Positions 6,333-14,743 of a DNA stretch of 21,457 bases are shown here, in pieces (position 1 is the stretch's first letter; the number at the start of each line of letters is the position of its first letter). Both the position numbers and the translations under genes were made by a program. The DNA comes from JBBTCX01 sp964494205 (GTDB taxonomy: Bacteria > Planctomycetota > Phycisphaerae > UBA1845): positions 1 to 21,457 of the forward strand of contig CAZBRD010000034.1 of the NCBI GenBank assembly GCA_964494205.1, read 5' to 3'. Under the pieces are notes generated by a model. That model searched no databases and was not told the DNA's origin. It saw only the letters and a list, made by a program, of their open reading frames with translations.

Positions 6333-6821
6333 ATGAAGTATCGTGAGCCAACAACATACAACTTTGCTGAGTCACGTGAAATCGCGAAGCAGATCGAGGT
6401 CGAACTAGCTTTGCTCGTAAACCTTGAGCACGCGCTCCGTGTTGCGCTCGATTGGGCGACAGAGCAACACGGGAACAAACGCAAGCTATCAACGCTACGT
6501 TTCGTGGCGTGGACTTTTGAACGGCATCTCACCCGAATGCGAGTCCTCGCGGAATATGGCGGCTACATGCATTTGGTCTCTGACACAAAGCCACACTTGG
6601 CGGGCCATGTCAAGGCGCTAATGGAACTGCGGAACAGACTGCAGACTGATCTCGAACGTATCATAGTAGATCTAGATCATGTCTCTCCGGACGATGCGAT
6701 CGTATTTGATCGGCTGTGTGTCCAGCTTCGGGACTACTTTGAAGGTCTCGAAATACACCGTCAGCAAGAAATGGAACTTCTTCAGCACTCCTTTGTGCAA
6801 GAAGAAGGAACTGCAGGATGA
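6333..6821 (+). CDS. Hemerythrin-like helical protein
   Basis: The protein has 162 residues from the ATG at 6333, which is preceded by AAAGGA. It is all helical. Histidines occur at hemerythrin-like positions: LEHAL (residue 33), FERHL (65), HLAGH (88 and 92), and the H...E motif IHRQQE (142 and 146). This fits a hemerythrin/HHE cation-binding four-helix bundle, a di-iron fold used for oxygen sensing or binding, although not every ligand of classical hemerythrin is clear. The frame is open upstream to 6270 without a ribosome site. The stop TGA overlaps the ATG of a 13-codon frame leading into the next gene. Alternative: a metal-free relative. Confidence 0.5.
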   Translation: MKYREPTTYNFAESREIAKQIEVELALLVNLEHALRVALDWATEQHGNKRKLSTLRFVAWTFERHLTRMRVLAEYGGYMHLVSDTKPHLAGHVKALMELRNRLQTDLERIIVDLDHVSPDDAIVFDRLCVQLRDYFEGLEIHRQQEMELLQHSFVQEEGTAG

Positions 6822-6859
6822 TGGCGCATCAGGATGATCAATCAATCTCGCAGCGATGA
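6818..6859 (+). CDS. Possible 13-codon leader/coupling peptide
   Basis: A short frame (MMAHQDDQSISQR) starts in an ATGA that overlaps the stop of the hemerythrin-like gene and ends in an ATGA that overlaps the first ATG of the glycosyltransferase gene. The double overlap would let ribosomes pass from one gene to the next. AAGAAGGA at 6801-6808 is near enough to serve as its ribosome site. It may also be chance. Confidence 0.25.
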   Translation: MMAHQDDQSISQR

Positions 6860-8124
6860 ACGGTTCTAAAACGTCTTGGAGTTCACGAGTGAATAACGTC
6901 CGTCCACTTTTTTTATCGACATACCCTCCAGAGGAATGCGGCTTGGCCACGTTCACCAGAGATTCCGCCAATGCACTTGACATGGCAGCGCGGGCGCCGA
7001 TGTCTTCTGTAGCCGCGATTCGAAAAACGTGTGCTCGCGATTACGACGACCCGCGCGTGGTACACACCATCGACAACACTTGCCCTAATGCGTATCGGAC
7101 GGCGGCAGAGATGGTGAACGACGGCCCGTATGACGTGGTCAGCTTGCAACATGAATTTGGTCTCTTTTCCGGTGAGTGGGGCGCCGACGTGTTGGACTTT
7201 GTGCTCGCCTGTCGCAAGCCAATCGTCACCACCTTCCACACGTTAATGACGCAGCCGGACCCCCTTCCCAGGCGCATCATTTGTAACCTCGCCGCACTGA
7301 GCGGCGGCACTGTGGTCATGACGCGAATTGCCGCGCAATTACTGTCCAGTGCCTATGGGATTTCGGGGACAGTTGTACGAGTCATTCCCCATGGCGTGCC
7401 GGAGGTTGTTCGACACGTCAAGGATGACTGTAGGGCTCGGCTCGATTTGGGTAGTCGACGAGTCATCTGCACTTTTGGACTCATCAATCGCGGCAAGGGG
7501 TTGGAGCACATGATTGAGGCGATGCCGCGGATCGTGTCTGCGTGTCCTGAAGCCCTTTACCTCATCGTCGGGGTTACCCATCCGCAGGTCAAACGACAGG
7601 AGGGAGAAGTCTATCGAGAATCCCTCGCGCAATTGGCTGATTCGCTAGGTGTTCGTTCAAACATTCGATTTGTAAACAGCTTTCTGAGTCTACCTAACCT
7701 CCTTGACTATCTGCAGGCCTGTGACGTGTACGTCACCCCTTATGCAGGAAAAGACCAGATTGCCAGCGGTACACTCGCCTACGCAATGGCAGCAGGCCTT
7801 CCCGTGGTGAGTACACCTTACCTTTACGCCGAAGAAGTGTTGGCTGACGGCCGTGGTCTGCTCGTACCCTTTGCACAAAGCAGCGCCCTCGCAGAGGCGA
7901 CGCTGCGATTCTTGGGGGATGACACGTTGCGGGCGGAGACCTGTCGCCGAGCTTATGAGTACGCCAAACCGATGCGATGGTCCAATGTGGGCCGAGAGTA
8001 TTTGGAGTTCTTCAATGAGGTTGCGTTTTCGAGAAAGAGCAGATTGGCTAGACGACCCCATTCAGTTTCGAAAACCACGAAGACCAAAGTGTTGCCCGAC
8101 GCGCTTCTACAAGGAGGCGTGTAA
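6856..8124 (+). CDS. GT4-family glycosyltransferase
   Basis: The protein has 422 residues and the GT-B fold of family GT4, transferring a sugar from a nucleotide donor. The N-terminal domain shows STYPPEECGLATFT (21-34), the QHEFG motif (98-102) and FHTL (127-130). The linker has VIPHGVP (176-182). The C-terminal domain has FGLINRGKGLE (207-217), VTPYAGKDQ (293-301), SGTLAYAMAAGLPVVSTP (304-321) and the acidic pair AEEVLADGRGLLVPF (325-339), which stands for the EX7E-type donor site. The first ATG (6856) has no Shine-Dalgarno; the GTG at 6889 with GGAG at 6878-6881 gives MNNVRPLFLSTYPP and is a serious alternative start. It overlaps the next gene by one base and belongs to the beta-mannoside module. 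Confidence 0.9.
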   Translation: MNGSKTSWSSRVNNVRPLFLSTYPPEECGLATFTRDSANALDMAARAPMSSVAAIRKTCARDYDDPRVVHTIDNTCPNAYRTAAEMVNDGPYDVVSLQHEFGLFSGEWGADVLDFVLACRKPIVTTFHTLMTQPDPLPRRIICNLAALSGGTVVMTRIAAQLLSSAYGISGTVVRVIPHGVPEVVRHVKDDCRARLDLGSRRVICTFGLINRGKGLEHMIEAMPRIVSACPEALYLIVGVTHPQVKRQEGEVYRESLAQLADSLGVRSNIRFVNSFLSLPNLLDYLQACDVYVTPYAGKDQIASGTLAYAMAAGLPVVSTPYLYAEEVLADGRGLLVPFAQSSALAEATLRFLGDDTLRAETCRRAYEYAKPMRWSNVGREYLEFFNEVAFSRKSRLARRPHSVSKTTKTKVLPDALLQGGV

Positions 8125-9200
8125 TGGACTATTCCGATCGAATCTCGCTCGATCACCTGGACCGCATGACGGATTCGACGGGACTAATACAACATGCCAT
8201 ATACAGCGTACCTCGACGCGAGAGTGGTTATACCACCGACGATAATGCCCGCGCCTTGCGACTCTGTACCCGCTTGTGGGGTTTTCGCGCGGAAGATCGG
8301 ATGTTGAGTCGGGTCTCTGGATACCTGAGCCTGCTGGAATACGCGCGACGGCCCGGCGGTGGATTCCATAATCTCCTGAGCTATCAGCGGCACTGGCTGG
8401 GCACAAATAGTGACGGCGATTGCCAGGGTCAGGCAATCCGCGCACTGGCTGAGGTGCTCGGCGGCAGCCTGCCGAGCGACTACCGCATGCTCGCACGAGA
8501 ATTAATTGAGGCCGTTCTACCGACAATTTCCGACCTGCGAAGCATTCGCGCGCAGGCCTATGTGATACTTGCTTGGGGTCATCTATACACAGCAGGCGTA
8601 AAGAACTTGCAACGGCTCGAAAGCGTGGCCTGGTCTGCGGCACAGCGACTTGTCGAGTGCTATCACCGTTCACAGCGACCAGACTGGCCGTGGTTCGAGT
8701 CGCGAATGACCTATGCCAATGCGGTGTTGCCGCATGCCCTGTTCGTCGCAGCGCAATGCTGGCAAAAAGAATTGTTCCTTGAAGTTGCAAGAACTTCGTT
8801 CGCCTTCCTCGAACAGGAAACGACCGTCAAGAATATCTTCTGGCCGGTTGGGAACAGCGGTTGGTATTCACATGGAGAAGTAAAGGCGTCGTATGATCAA
8901 CAACCCATAGAGGCTGACACGATGGCCGACGCCGCGCTCGCCGCGTTCAACTTGTTAGACGACGATGCGTACTTGGCTACTTTCCATCGCGCGCGAGATT
9001 GGTTTCATGGCGCAAATAGCCTTGGGCAATCACTGGCCGATGCCCTAACAGGTTCATGCTGTGACGGTATCCAACAGTTCGCCGTGAATCGGAACCAGGG
9101 AGCGGAATCGACCCTCGCCTATTTGTGGACCGAAGTCCACAACTTTGAAGTCCACCAAGCAAGGGACGACAACCTAATAGCCACCGTTACAAGAACATGA
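8124..9200 (+). CDS. (Alpha/alpha)-barrel glycosidase-like protein
   Basis: The protein has 358 residues. AAGGAGG at 8110-8116 precedes the ATG, which overlaps the TAA of the glycosyltransferase gene (TAATG). The N-terminus shows a conserved pattern, LDHLDRMTDSTGLIQHAIYSVP then GYTTDDNARAL, that I recognise from proteins encoded between GT4 and GH130 genes in several phyla. The remainder is all helical with repeated hairpins, W/F-rich segments (DWPWFESRMTYANAVLPHAL, FWPVGNSGWYSHG) and acidic residues, as in six-hairpin (alpha/alpha)6 glycosidases. No catalytic assignment is possible from sequence alone. Such proteins are often labelled glycosyltransferase by proximity; a hydrolase, lyase or epimerase remains possible. 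There is no signal peptide, so it acts in the cytoplasm. Confidence 0.7.
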   Translation: MDYSDRISLDHLDRMTDSTGLIQHAIYSVPRRESGYTTDDNARALRLCTRLWGFRAEDRMLSRVSGYLSLLEYARRPGGGFHNLLSYQRHWLGTNSDGDCQGQAIRALAEVLGGSLPSDYRMLARELIEAVLPTISDLRSIRAQAYVILAWGHLYTAGVKNLQRLESVAWSAAQRLVECYHRSQRPDWPWFESRMTYANAVLPHALFVAAQCWQKELFLEVARTSFAFLEQETTVKNIFWPVGNSGWYSHGEVKASYDQQPIEADTMADAALAAFNLLDDDAYLATFHRARDWFHGANSLGQSLADALTGSCCDGIQQFAVNRNQGAESTLAYLWTEVHNFEVHQARDDNLIATVTRT

Positions 9201-9223
9201 TCACTGGCCGTTTGCGCAGTGAT
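9200..9223 (+). terminator. Weak hairpin between glycosidase-like gene and GH130
   Basis: ATCACTG (9200-9206) pairs with CAGTGAT (9217-9223) around a 10-base loop, followed by a mild T-rich stretch. It is too weak for full termination and may tune read-through into GH130. Confidence 0.25.
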
Positions 9224-9244
9224 TTCTAATTCAAGGAAAATGTA

Positions 9245-10228
9245 ATGCATCGAGAATCAAGAACGCCCAATCTTTATACCGAGCTGTTTCATCGCCACGC
9301 CGCCAATCCAATCCTCACTGCTCGCGACTGGCCATATCCAGCCCATACCGTGTTCAACGCTGGAGCCTGCCAGGTTGGCGATGAGACCGTGTTGCTCGTC
9401 CGCGTCGAGGACCGCCGAGGCCATTCGCACCTTACAATCGCCCGAAGCAATGATGGCGTATCGAACTGGCAAATCGATTCCAAACCAAGTTTTCCTCCAG
9501 ATCCGACAAACTTTTCAGAAGAAGCCTGGGGAGTGGAAGACCCGCGATTGACGTGGGTCGAGGATCGCAAGGAGTGGATTATCGCCTACACGGCCTATTC
9601 GCCGAGCGGGCCGCTGGTGTCATTAGCTGGCACAAAAGACTTCACTTCCTTTTCCCGGCTCGGCCCAGTCATGCCGCCGGAGGACAAGGACGCCGCCATA
9701 TTCCCCCGCCGCTTTGGCGATCGGTACGCCATGATTCATCGACCGGTGTCTGCGGGCAGCTCTGGCGCACATATGTGGCTCTCTTTCTCGGCGGACCTGA
9801 TTCACTGGGGTGACCATCATATTCTCCTGCACGCACGACGTGGCGCATGGTGGGACGCAAACAAGATCGGCTTGAGTCCCCCTCCAATGGAAACAGCGGA
9901 GGGTTGGCTAATACTCTACCATGGCGTGCGGCACACCGCTGGCGGATGCCTTTATCGTTTGGGACTGGCGTTGTTGGATCTGGAGGACCCGTGCCGAGTC
10001 CTGCGGCGCAGTGACGAGTGGATCTTCGCACCGGAAACGCCCTATGAGCGCCAAGGAGATGTGGACGACGTAGTTTTTCCGTGCGGGTGGATTCTTGACA
10101 AAAGGAGTGGTGTCATTCGACTTTATTACGGCTGTGCCGACACGTGCGTGGCCTTGGCAACTGCCCAGCTTTCCGATTTGCTAGGTTATTTGCGAGAGTG
10201 TCCCGTGCCTCGGGATGGAAACGCATGA
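9245..10228 (+). CDS. GH130 beta-mannoside phosphorylase/hydrolase
   Basis: The protein has 327 residues and reads as a complete family GH130 five-bladed beta-propeller. The start at 9245 follows AAGGAAAA. Motifs in order: FNAGACQ (37-43), LLVRVEDRRGHSHL (50-63), ARSNDG (66-71), WGVEDPRLTW (95-104) with Asp99 the likely general acid, AYTAYSP (114-120), PPEDKDAAIFPRRF (144-157), ARRGAWWDANKIG and DEWIFAPE. GH130 enzymes cleave beta-mannosides with phosphate (mannosylglucose, beta-1,2- and beta-1,4-mannobiose and related substrates) or, in some subfamilies, with water. The substrate cannot be decided here. It follows a glycosyltransferase and an (alpha/alpha)-barrel protein in the same direction, suggesting synthesis and turnover of one beta-mannoside. 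Confidence 0.93.
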   Translation: MHRESRTPNLYTELFHRHAANPILTARDWPYPAHTVFNAGACQVGDETVLLVRVEDRRGHSHLTIARSNDGVSNWQIDSKPSFPPDPTNFSEEAWGVEDPRLTWVEDRKEWIIAYTAYSPSGPLVSLAGTKDFTSFSRLGPVMPPEDKDAAIFPRRFGDRYAMIHRPVSAGSSGAHMWLSFSADLIHWGDHHILLHARRGAWWDANKIGLSPPPMETAEGWLILYHGVRHTAGGCLYRLGLALLDLEDPCRVLRRSDEWIFAPETPYERQGDVDDVVFPCGWILDKRSGVIRLYYGCADTCVALATAQLSDLLGYLRECPVPRDGNA

Positions 10229-10365
10229 GATAATCTGGTACAATATACATGAGGAGTTCGCAAGTCACTCCATCAGGAACTCACCCGGCAGCGGTGGCTA
10301 TTGCCTCGGTTCTGCGACTGTCGCCTATCTTTAACAAGACTTGACACAGAGAAGGAGAAATCCAC

Positions 10366-10629
10366 ATGTTCACTCTTACCGAAACAGCAGGCGCGCGCCT
10401 GGCGAAGACACTCGACAAGAAGCAGGCAAGCGACGATGGCACCATGAGATTCACACGAAAATCACGAAGCTGGAAGCTTAGCTTGGACAAACCCGCCGTC
10501 GGCGACGTCTTGTTCGCGCATGAAGGCCGAACAGTGCTGGTGTTAGATGCTGAAGCAGCGAAACTGCTTGTGGATCGAACGTTGGACACCAAGGACTCAC
10601 TCGCAGGTACCAAGCTGCAACTCCGATAG
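10366..10629 (+). CDS. HesB/IscA-like protein without cysteines
   Basis: The protein has 87 residues. AAGGAG lies ahead of the ATG at 10366. The pattern (FTLTETAGARLAKTL at the start, FTRKSRSWKLSLDKPAVGDVLFAHEGRTVLVLD, then a DRTLDT...GTKLQL end) resembles the HesB/IscA A-type carrier fold. Those proteins bind iron-sulfur clusters through three cysteines; this sequence has none, so it cannot do the same job. It may bind another ligand or serve as a structural scaffold. A candidate TACAAT box sits at 10239-10244, but no clear -35. It stands alone between the GH130 gene and the RRM gene. Confidence 0.55.
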   Translation: MFTLTETAGARLAKTLDKKQASDDGTMRFTRKSRSWKLSLDKPAVGDVLFAHEGRTVLVLDAEAAKLLVDRTLDTKDSLAGTKLQLR

Positions 10630-10948
10630 TTTGGAATGCAACGTGCACCCTCCCCTGATTTTTGGACATAGAACTTGTTGAGTATTCCAATTAGATTCGC
10701 TTTGCATGAATGCTTGACGAGAGAACGGCCACTCTCAAAACTCAATACAATAGTTGCATTCCCATGGGATTTCGTTAGGATACCGGTTGGTTGGATCTGA
10801 AGATCGGCTCTTCGGCCGCGGCATCAATAAACTCCCGCACCTTTCTGCCCCTCTCCTTTTTCTGCTCAGGCTGAATGTTTTAGCCTCTTTCATATTGGCC
10901 CTGAAAGTAAACGACGGGTCGAATCGCCTTTGTAGAGGAGAAATCTAT
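10630..10948. other. Long leader region before the RRM gene
   Basis: No gene is seen. A possible promoter is TTGCAT at 10754-10759 and TAGGAT at 10776-10781 with 16 bases between, which would give a leader of about 160 bases. The leader contains pyrimidine-rich tracts and small hairpins (for example CGGC TCTTC GGCCG near 10806-10820). A long leader is typical of cold-shock-type RNA-binding protein genes. Confidence 0.4.
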
Positions 10949-11254
10949 ATGGCTAAGAAGTTGTACGTTGGAAACTTGGGTTACGGAACGACCGCGGCAG
11001 ATCTCGAGCAATTGTTCGGGGCGAACGGCATTGTCGAGTCGTCGCAGGTAATCACTGACCGTGATACCGGTCAAAGCAAAGGATTCGGGTTCGTCGAAAT
11101 GAGTTCGAATGCGGAAGCCGCCGCTGCCATCACGGCTCTCGATGGCAAAGAACACGGCGGCCGCACTCTCAAGGTCAACGAGGCAAAGCCGCGCGAAGAC
11201 CGTGGTGGCAGCCGTAGCGGATATGGCGGCGGTCGCGGTGGATTTGGTGGCTAA
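10949..11254 (+). CDS. RRM-domain RNA-binding protein
   Basis: The protein has 101 residues. The ATG at 10949 follows AGAGGAG at 10934-10940; the frame is open further upstream, but those residues do not resemble the family. It is a single RNA recognition motif with RNP2 LYVGNL (5-10) and RNP1 KGFGFVEM (44-51), the DRDTGQSKGF loop, and the final strand GRTLKVNEA. A short Gly/Arg-rich tail (RGGSRSGYGGGRGGFGG) follows, as in cyanobacterial and planctomycete Rbp proteins. Such proteins bind single-stranded RNA and are often cold-induced. A clear terminator lies 28 bases after the stop. Confidence 0.92.
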   Translation: MAKKLYVGNLGYGTTAADLEQLFGANGIVESSQVITDRDTGQSKGFGFVEMSSNAEAAAAITALDGKEHGGRTLKVNEAKPREDRGGSRSGYGGGRGGFGG

Positions 11255-11281
11255 ATTCATTGGTCATAAGCTGGCTGGTTC

Positions 11282-11307
11282 AAAGAGGCCGCGAAAGCGG
11301 CTTCTTT
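11282..11307 (+). terminator. Rho-independent terminator of the RRM gene
   Basis: AAAGAGGCCGC pairs with GCGGCTTCTTT around a GAAA tetraloop (one G-T pair), giving an 11-bp stem ending in TTT. It is 28 bases after the RRM stop codon. The near-symmetric A/T ends could also serve the minus-strand side. Confidence 0.75.
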
Positions 11308-11518
11308 CCTAATAGTGCGGTGATCATAGGTAAACGTCCACCGTTACTTTTCAGCACGCGAACACCGTCCTTCTCCAATCCCATTTCTATCGGGCGGAAC
11401 GACAGCGCCTCATTGATGGGCAGGCCAGATCCCTAGAGCGGGGCAATCAGCGCGCAATGGCCGATGCTTTTCCGCACTAGTAATTGCGCCCATGGCGTTA
11501 TGCATGACTAAGTACAAA
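11308..11518. other. Convergent intergenic stretch, nothing recognised
   Basis: The RRM gene and the kinase gene end towards each other here. I see no gene or strong repeat in these 211 bases. Confidence 0.4.
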
Positions 11519-14500
11519 TTAGAAGCCGTCTTCTTTTGCCGACGCGTCCCAAGTCGCAACTTCGCGCGACCACGAACCCGCCGCGATCATTTGACCATTC
11601 GGACTGAAACTCAGGGACATCACAGTTCCCGTCGGACCGCGCAGTGCCAGTAGTTCCTGTCCGTTGCGAGAATCGAAGAGGCGAACCGATCGGTCGCGAC
11701 CGCCGGCGGCCAATCTTGCACCGTCCGGACTGAATGCTACGCACCAGACGTCGCCAAAGTCTAGCGAGGCGGACCAGACGAGCTGACCACTATCCACTTC
11801 CCAAAGCTTGACTGACTGGTCAGAGGACGCAGTCGCTAGATAGCGACCATCGGGACTGAACGCAGTGCTTGCGATTGATCTTTCATCAGAGGTCTGGAAG
11901 GAACGAGTATTTCCGTTTTCGGTTTCCAGCATGAGGAGTTCGCCGTCCTGCAATGCGAGCGCGAGTCGCGAGGCATCTTGGTTGATCGCAAGATAATTCA
12001 ATGGCCTTTGCGGCCCGGGAAAGCGACGCAACTCGCTCAGCGACTTCCAGTCCCAAAGAATGACGGCACCTGCATCAGCGGATACGAGGACGTTACCCAC
12101 CGAGTTGGTTGCGAGATGCGGGGCTGACTTGTGCGAACTTGAGAGCAGCTTGTCGTGGTCCGTGCCAATTTCCCAAATACGAATGTGGCCATTGTCTATC
12201 GCGGATGTGATTTTTGAATCACCAGGACCCGCAAGCAGCCCTTGTGTGCCCGCTGCCGAGTCGGGGCGCCCGAACAAAACCTGTCGACTCGCAATGTCAA
12301 TCAGACTTGTCGTTCCCTCAGAGTTGATTAGGACTCGTTTACCATCGTGATAAAACGCAATTGAGTTAACCGGAGCAGGAAGATCACGTATAACGCTCGC
12401 AGCTGAAGTCCTCTGCAAATCCCATAACTTAACCACACCTTCACGGGCACCGCTTACAAGCCACTTTGCATCATCACTGAAATCGACGCTCACAACTCCG
12501 GTCGTATGTCCTAGCAATTTGCGAACTGGTCTGTCATCATGCACGCTCCAGATGCGAACTGCCTTGTCTTCAGACGGTGCGGCTAACAATTGCCCGTCCT
12601 TACTGAATGCAATAAGCCCAATACGTTGTACACTGTCACGAAACTCACGAACTAATCGAAGGTCAAATTGAGCCTTTCCACCCTGTGAAGTCTCAAAAGC
12701 CACGTCGCTTTTTGCCAACTCCCAGAGTTTCAGTTCACCGTCTTCGTTTCCTGACGTAGCGATCCAATGACTATTAGGAGTTATGGCAACGCCATAGACG
12801 ACTCCATCGTGTGCCTTCGTGCGGGCCAGTTCGTGGCCGCCTTCAACCTGCCTAACGGAGAGCGTTCCATCTGATTGTCCGATCACAACGTGACTACTGC
12901 TCTCGTCAAACGCGACACAAACACATTTGGCAACATTGAAACTGCAGCGCAACTTGTTCAATGCGATATCCCAGATTCTGTATCGTTGCTCATCTGAAAA
13001 CAGGATCACTCGGCCATCCGGCGACAAATCCACGGCAAAGGATTGAAATGCATCCCCAAATTCATGTCGTTGCTTTTCATTGAGTCCCATTGATTCGCGA
13101 TAGGAGATGACCCCGGGTTGAGAAGCGAAAAGCAACTCCTCTCCATTTGAAAGAAACTCGAAGGCTATGTGTCTTTCTGAAGCTGTTAGCTCAGAGAACG
13201 CGTCATCGCGCCAGACGCGTAAGATTCCGTCTTGCCCCTCCTTCCAGAATGATGCGCCGACGTATTTGGTGCCGGCGCTGAGACGGACGCGGCCAGTGAT
13301 GTACCCGGCGGGCCCCTGTAGTGTTTTCACGCTTTGATCCGACTGATTGCGCAGGTATTGCCATTCCCAGTTTCTCAGCTTGGTTGGTGCTGATTGCAAT
13401 CGCTTTAAAGCGGTGCCGCCGTCATTTGCGGCGATGGCTGCCGCGGCCGCAGCAATATTGGCCACATAGGATTCATATTCGGCTTGTTGAAAACGATCAT
13501 CGGCCAGTTTTTCAGCCGTAGCGGATCGATCGCGTTGCTTTCTGACTTCCGTCAGAAGCAATCCCTGCCGTGCATACAGAATGGAAACCAATACGGAAGC
13601 AGACGTCACCAGTAGGAGAAAGACGATCGCCGCCGCGACTCGCCCCCTGTGGCGGCGGAGCGTTTTTCCCAGCACATACCAAGTGCTGTCGCGCTTGGCT
13701 TCGATAGGTTCATCTGCCAGATAGTGGCGAAGATCGCGAGCGAGTTCACCGGCGCTTTGGTAGCGACGTTCCGGCACTTTCGCCAGGCATTTCATGATGA
13801 TCGTTTCAAGTTCGTGATCGATCTTATTCCAAAGAGCACTTGGGCGCGGTGGTTCATCGGACGTGATTCGCTTAAGCGTATCCTGCACATGCGCCGTGAT
13901 CGAATGCGGAAGCTGACCAGTCAAAATCTGATACAGGATGGCTCCGAGCGAGTACACGTCGGAACGAATATCAATCTCATGCGACAAGCCGCCGGCCTGC
14001 TCTGGACTTGCCCACGGCAGCGAACCGATGAAATGCCCGGGTGAGGTCATGGTCACGTCAACACGGTCATCGTTTTCGATTTTCGCGACGCCGAAATCAA
14101 GTATGTGCGGGACATCCGAATCGTCTACCAGAATATTGCTGGGCTTAAGATCGCGATGGATAACGCCGTGCAGATGGGCCGCGTGTACCGCGTCGCAGAT
14201 GCAAATGAACAGTTGCAGTATTCGCAAAGATCCGATGTTCCAATTCGGAGATTGGTTGAGGATTTCAGCGGTCCGTTCATTCAGCGGTCGACCTTCGACA
14301 AAGTCCATCACGAAGAAAGCGCTTCCGCTCGCCGTGCCGCTGTTCAGAATTCCGACAATGTTCGCGTGGTTGAGTTGACCGAGAATGTGTACTTCGCGAT
14401 CGAATCGTACGTGATCGCTGGTACTGCTGAACGGCCCCTCGCGCATCAGCTTGATGGCCACGATTCGACCCGTCGATCGCTGTCGTGCTCGAAAGACAAT

Positions 14501-14686
14501 TCCCTGTCCGCCGCGGTGAATTTCGCCGATCACCTCGTAGTCCGGTCCAAAGTCTGGTGCGCCTATAAACGGTAGCGGATTGCGGAGAATCGACGAACTT
14601 TTGCCCACCTGCTGCCGTGCCGAATCGATAAGCGAACGTACATGCGTTCGGCGGGTGGTATCGTCGAACTGCTTGTCATGGTCCAT
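11519..14686 (-). CDS. Ser/Thr protein kinase with C-terminal WD40-like region
   Basis: The protein has 1055 residues from the ATG at 14686; a TTG at 14695 is in frame but less likely. It is a Hanks-type kinase: glycine loop GEIHRGGQGIVF (54-65), VAIK with Lys79, the catalytic HRDLKPSN (177-184), DFGVAK (197-202), SPEQ in the APE position (227-230) and SDVYSLG. One transmembrane helix, about 350-371 (VAAAIVFLLLVTSASVLVSIL), is followed by a charged coiled segment. The rest, to the end, contains WD40-like repeats (VAFSPDGARLAAGGRDRSVRLFD, TAFSPDGRYLATASSDQSVKLWE). The kinase faces the cytoplasm and the propeller the outside, if N-in; it may sense or scaffold something there. It follows a sigma factor gene 57 bases upstream, the planctomycete arrangement of ECF-type sigma factor with kinase. 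Confidence 0.95.
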   Translation of the reverse strand: MDHDKQFDDTTRRTHVRSLIDSARQQVGKSSSILRNPLPFIGAPDFGPDYEVIGEIHRGGQGIVFRARQRSTGRIVAIKLMREGPFSSTSDHVRFDREVHILGQLNHANIVGILNSGTASGSAFFVMDFVEGRPLNERTAEILNQSPNWNIGSLRILQLFICICDAVHAAHLHGVIHRDLKPSNILVDDSDVPHILDFGVAKIENDDRVDVTMTSPGHFIGSLPWASPEQAGGLSHEIDIRSDVYSLGAILYQILTGQLPHSITAHVQDTLKRITSDEPPRPSALWNKIDHELETIIMKCLAKVPERRYQSAGELARDLRHYLADEPIEAKRDSTWYVLGKTLRRHRGRVAAAIVFLLLVTSASVLVSILYARQGLLLTEVRKQRDRSATAEKLADDRFQQAEYESYVANIAAAAAAIAANDGGTALKRLQSAPTKLRNWEWQYLRNQSDQSVKTLQGPAGYITGRVRLSAGTKYVGASFWKEGQDGILRVWRDDAFSELTASERHIAFEFLSNGEELLFASQPGVISYRESMGLNEKQRHEFGDAFQSFAVDLSPDGRVILFSDEQRYRIWDIALNKLRCSFNVAKCVCVAFDESSSHVVIGQSDGTLSVRQVEGGHELARTKAHDGVVYGVAITPNSHWIATSGNEDGELKLWELAKSDVAFETSQGGKAQFDLRLVREFRDSVQRIGLIAFSKDGQLLAAPSEDKAVRIWSVHDDRPVRKLLGHTTGVVSVDFSDDAKWLVSGAREGVVKLWDLQRTSAASVIRDLPAPVNSIAFYHDGKRVLINSEGTTSLIDIASRQVLFGRPDSAAGTQGLLAGPGDSKITSAIDNGHIRIWEIGTDHDKLLSSSHKSAPHLATNSVGNVLVSADAGAVILWDWKSLSELRRFPGPQRPLNYLAINQDASRLALALQDGELLMLETENGNTRSFQTSDERSIASTAFSPDGRYLATASSDQSVKLWEVDSGQLVWSASLDFGDVWCVAFSPDGARLAAGGRDRSVRLFDSRNGQELLALRGPTGTVMSLSFSPNGQMIAAGSWSREVATWDASAKEDGF

Positions 14687-14743
14687 TTTGTGCAACTCGT
14701 GTCGCGGTTAACAGCGTCATGAAACCGGCGACTGTCACGCTTA

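Noticed and set aside
8107..8790. Minus-strand frame of 227 codons
   Set aside because: It is antisense to the well-supported glycosidase-like gene, and its Arg-rich composition is typical of mirror frames.
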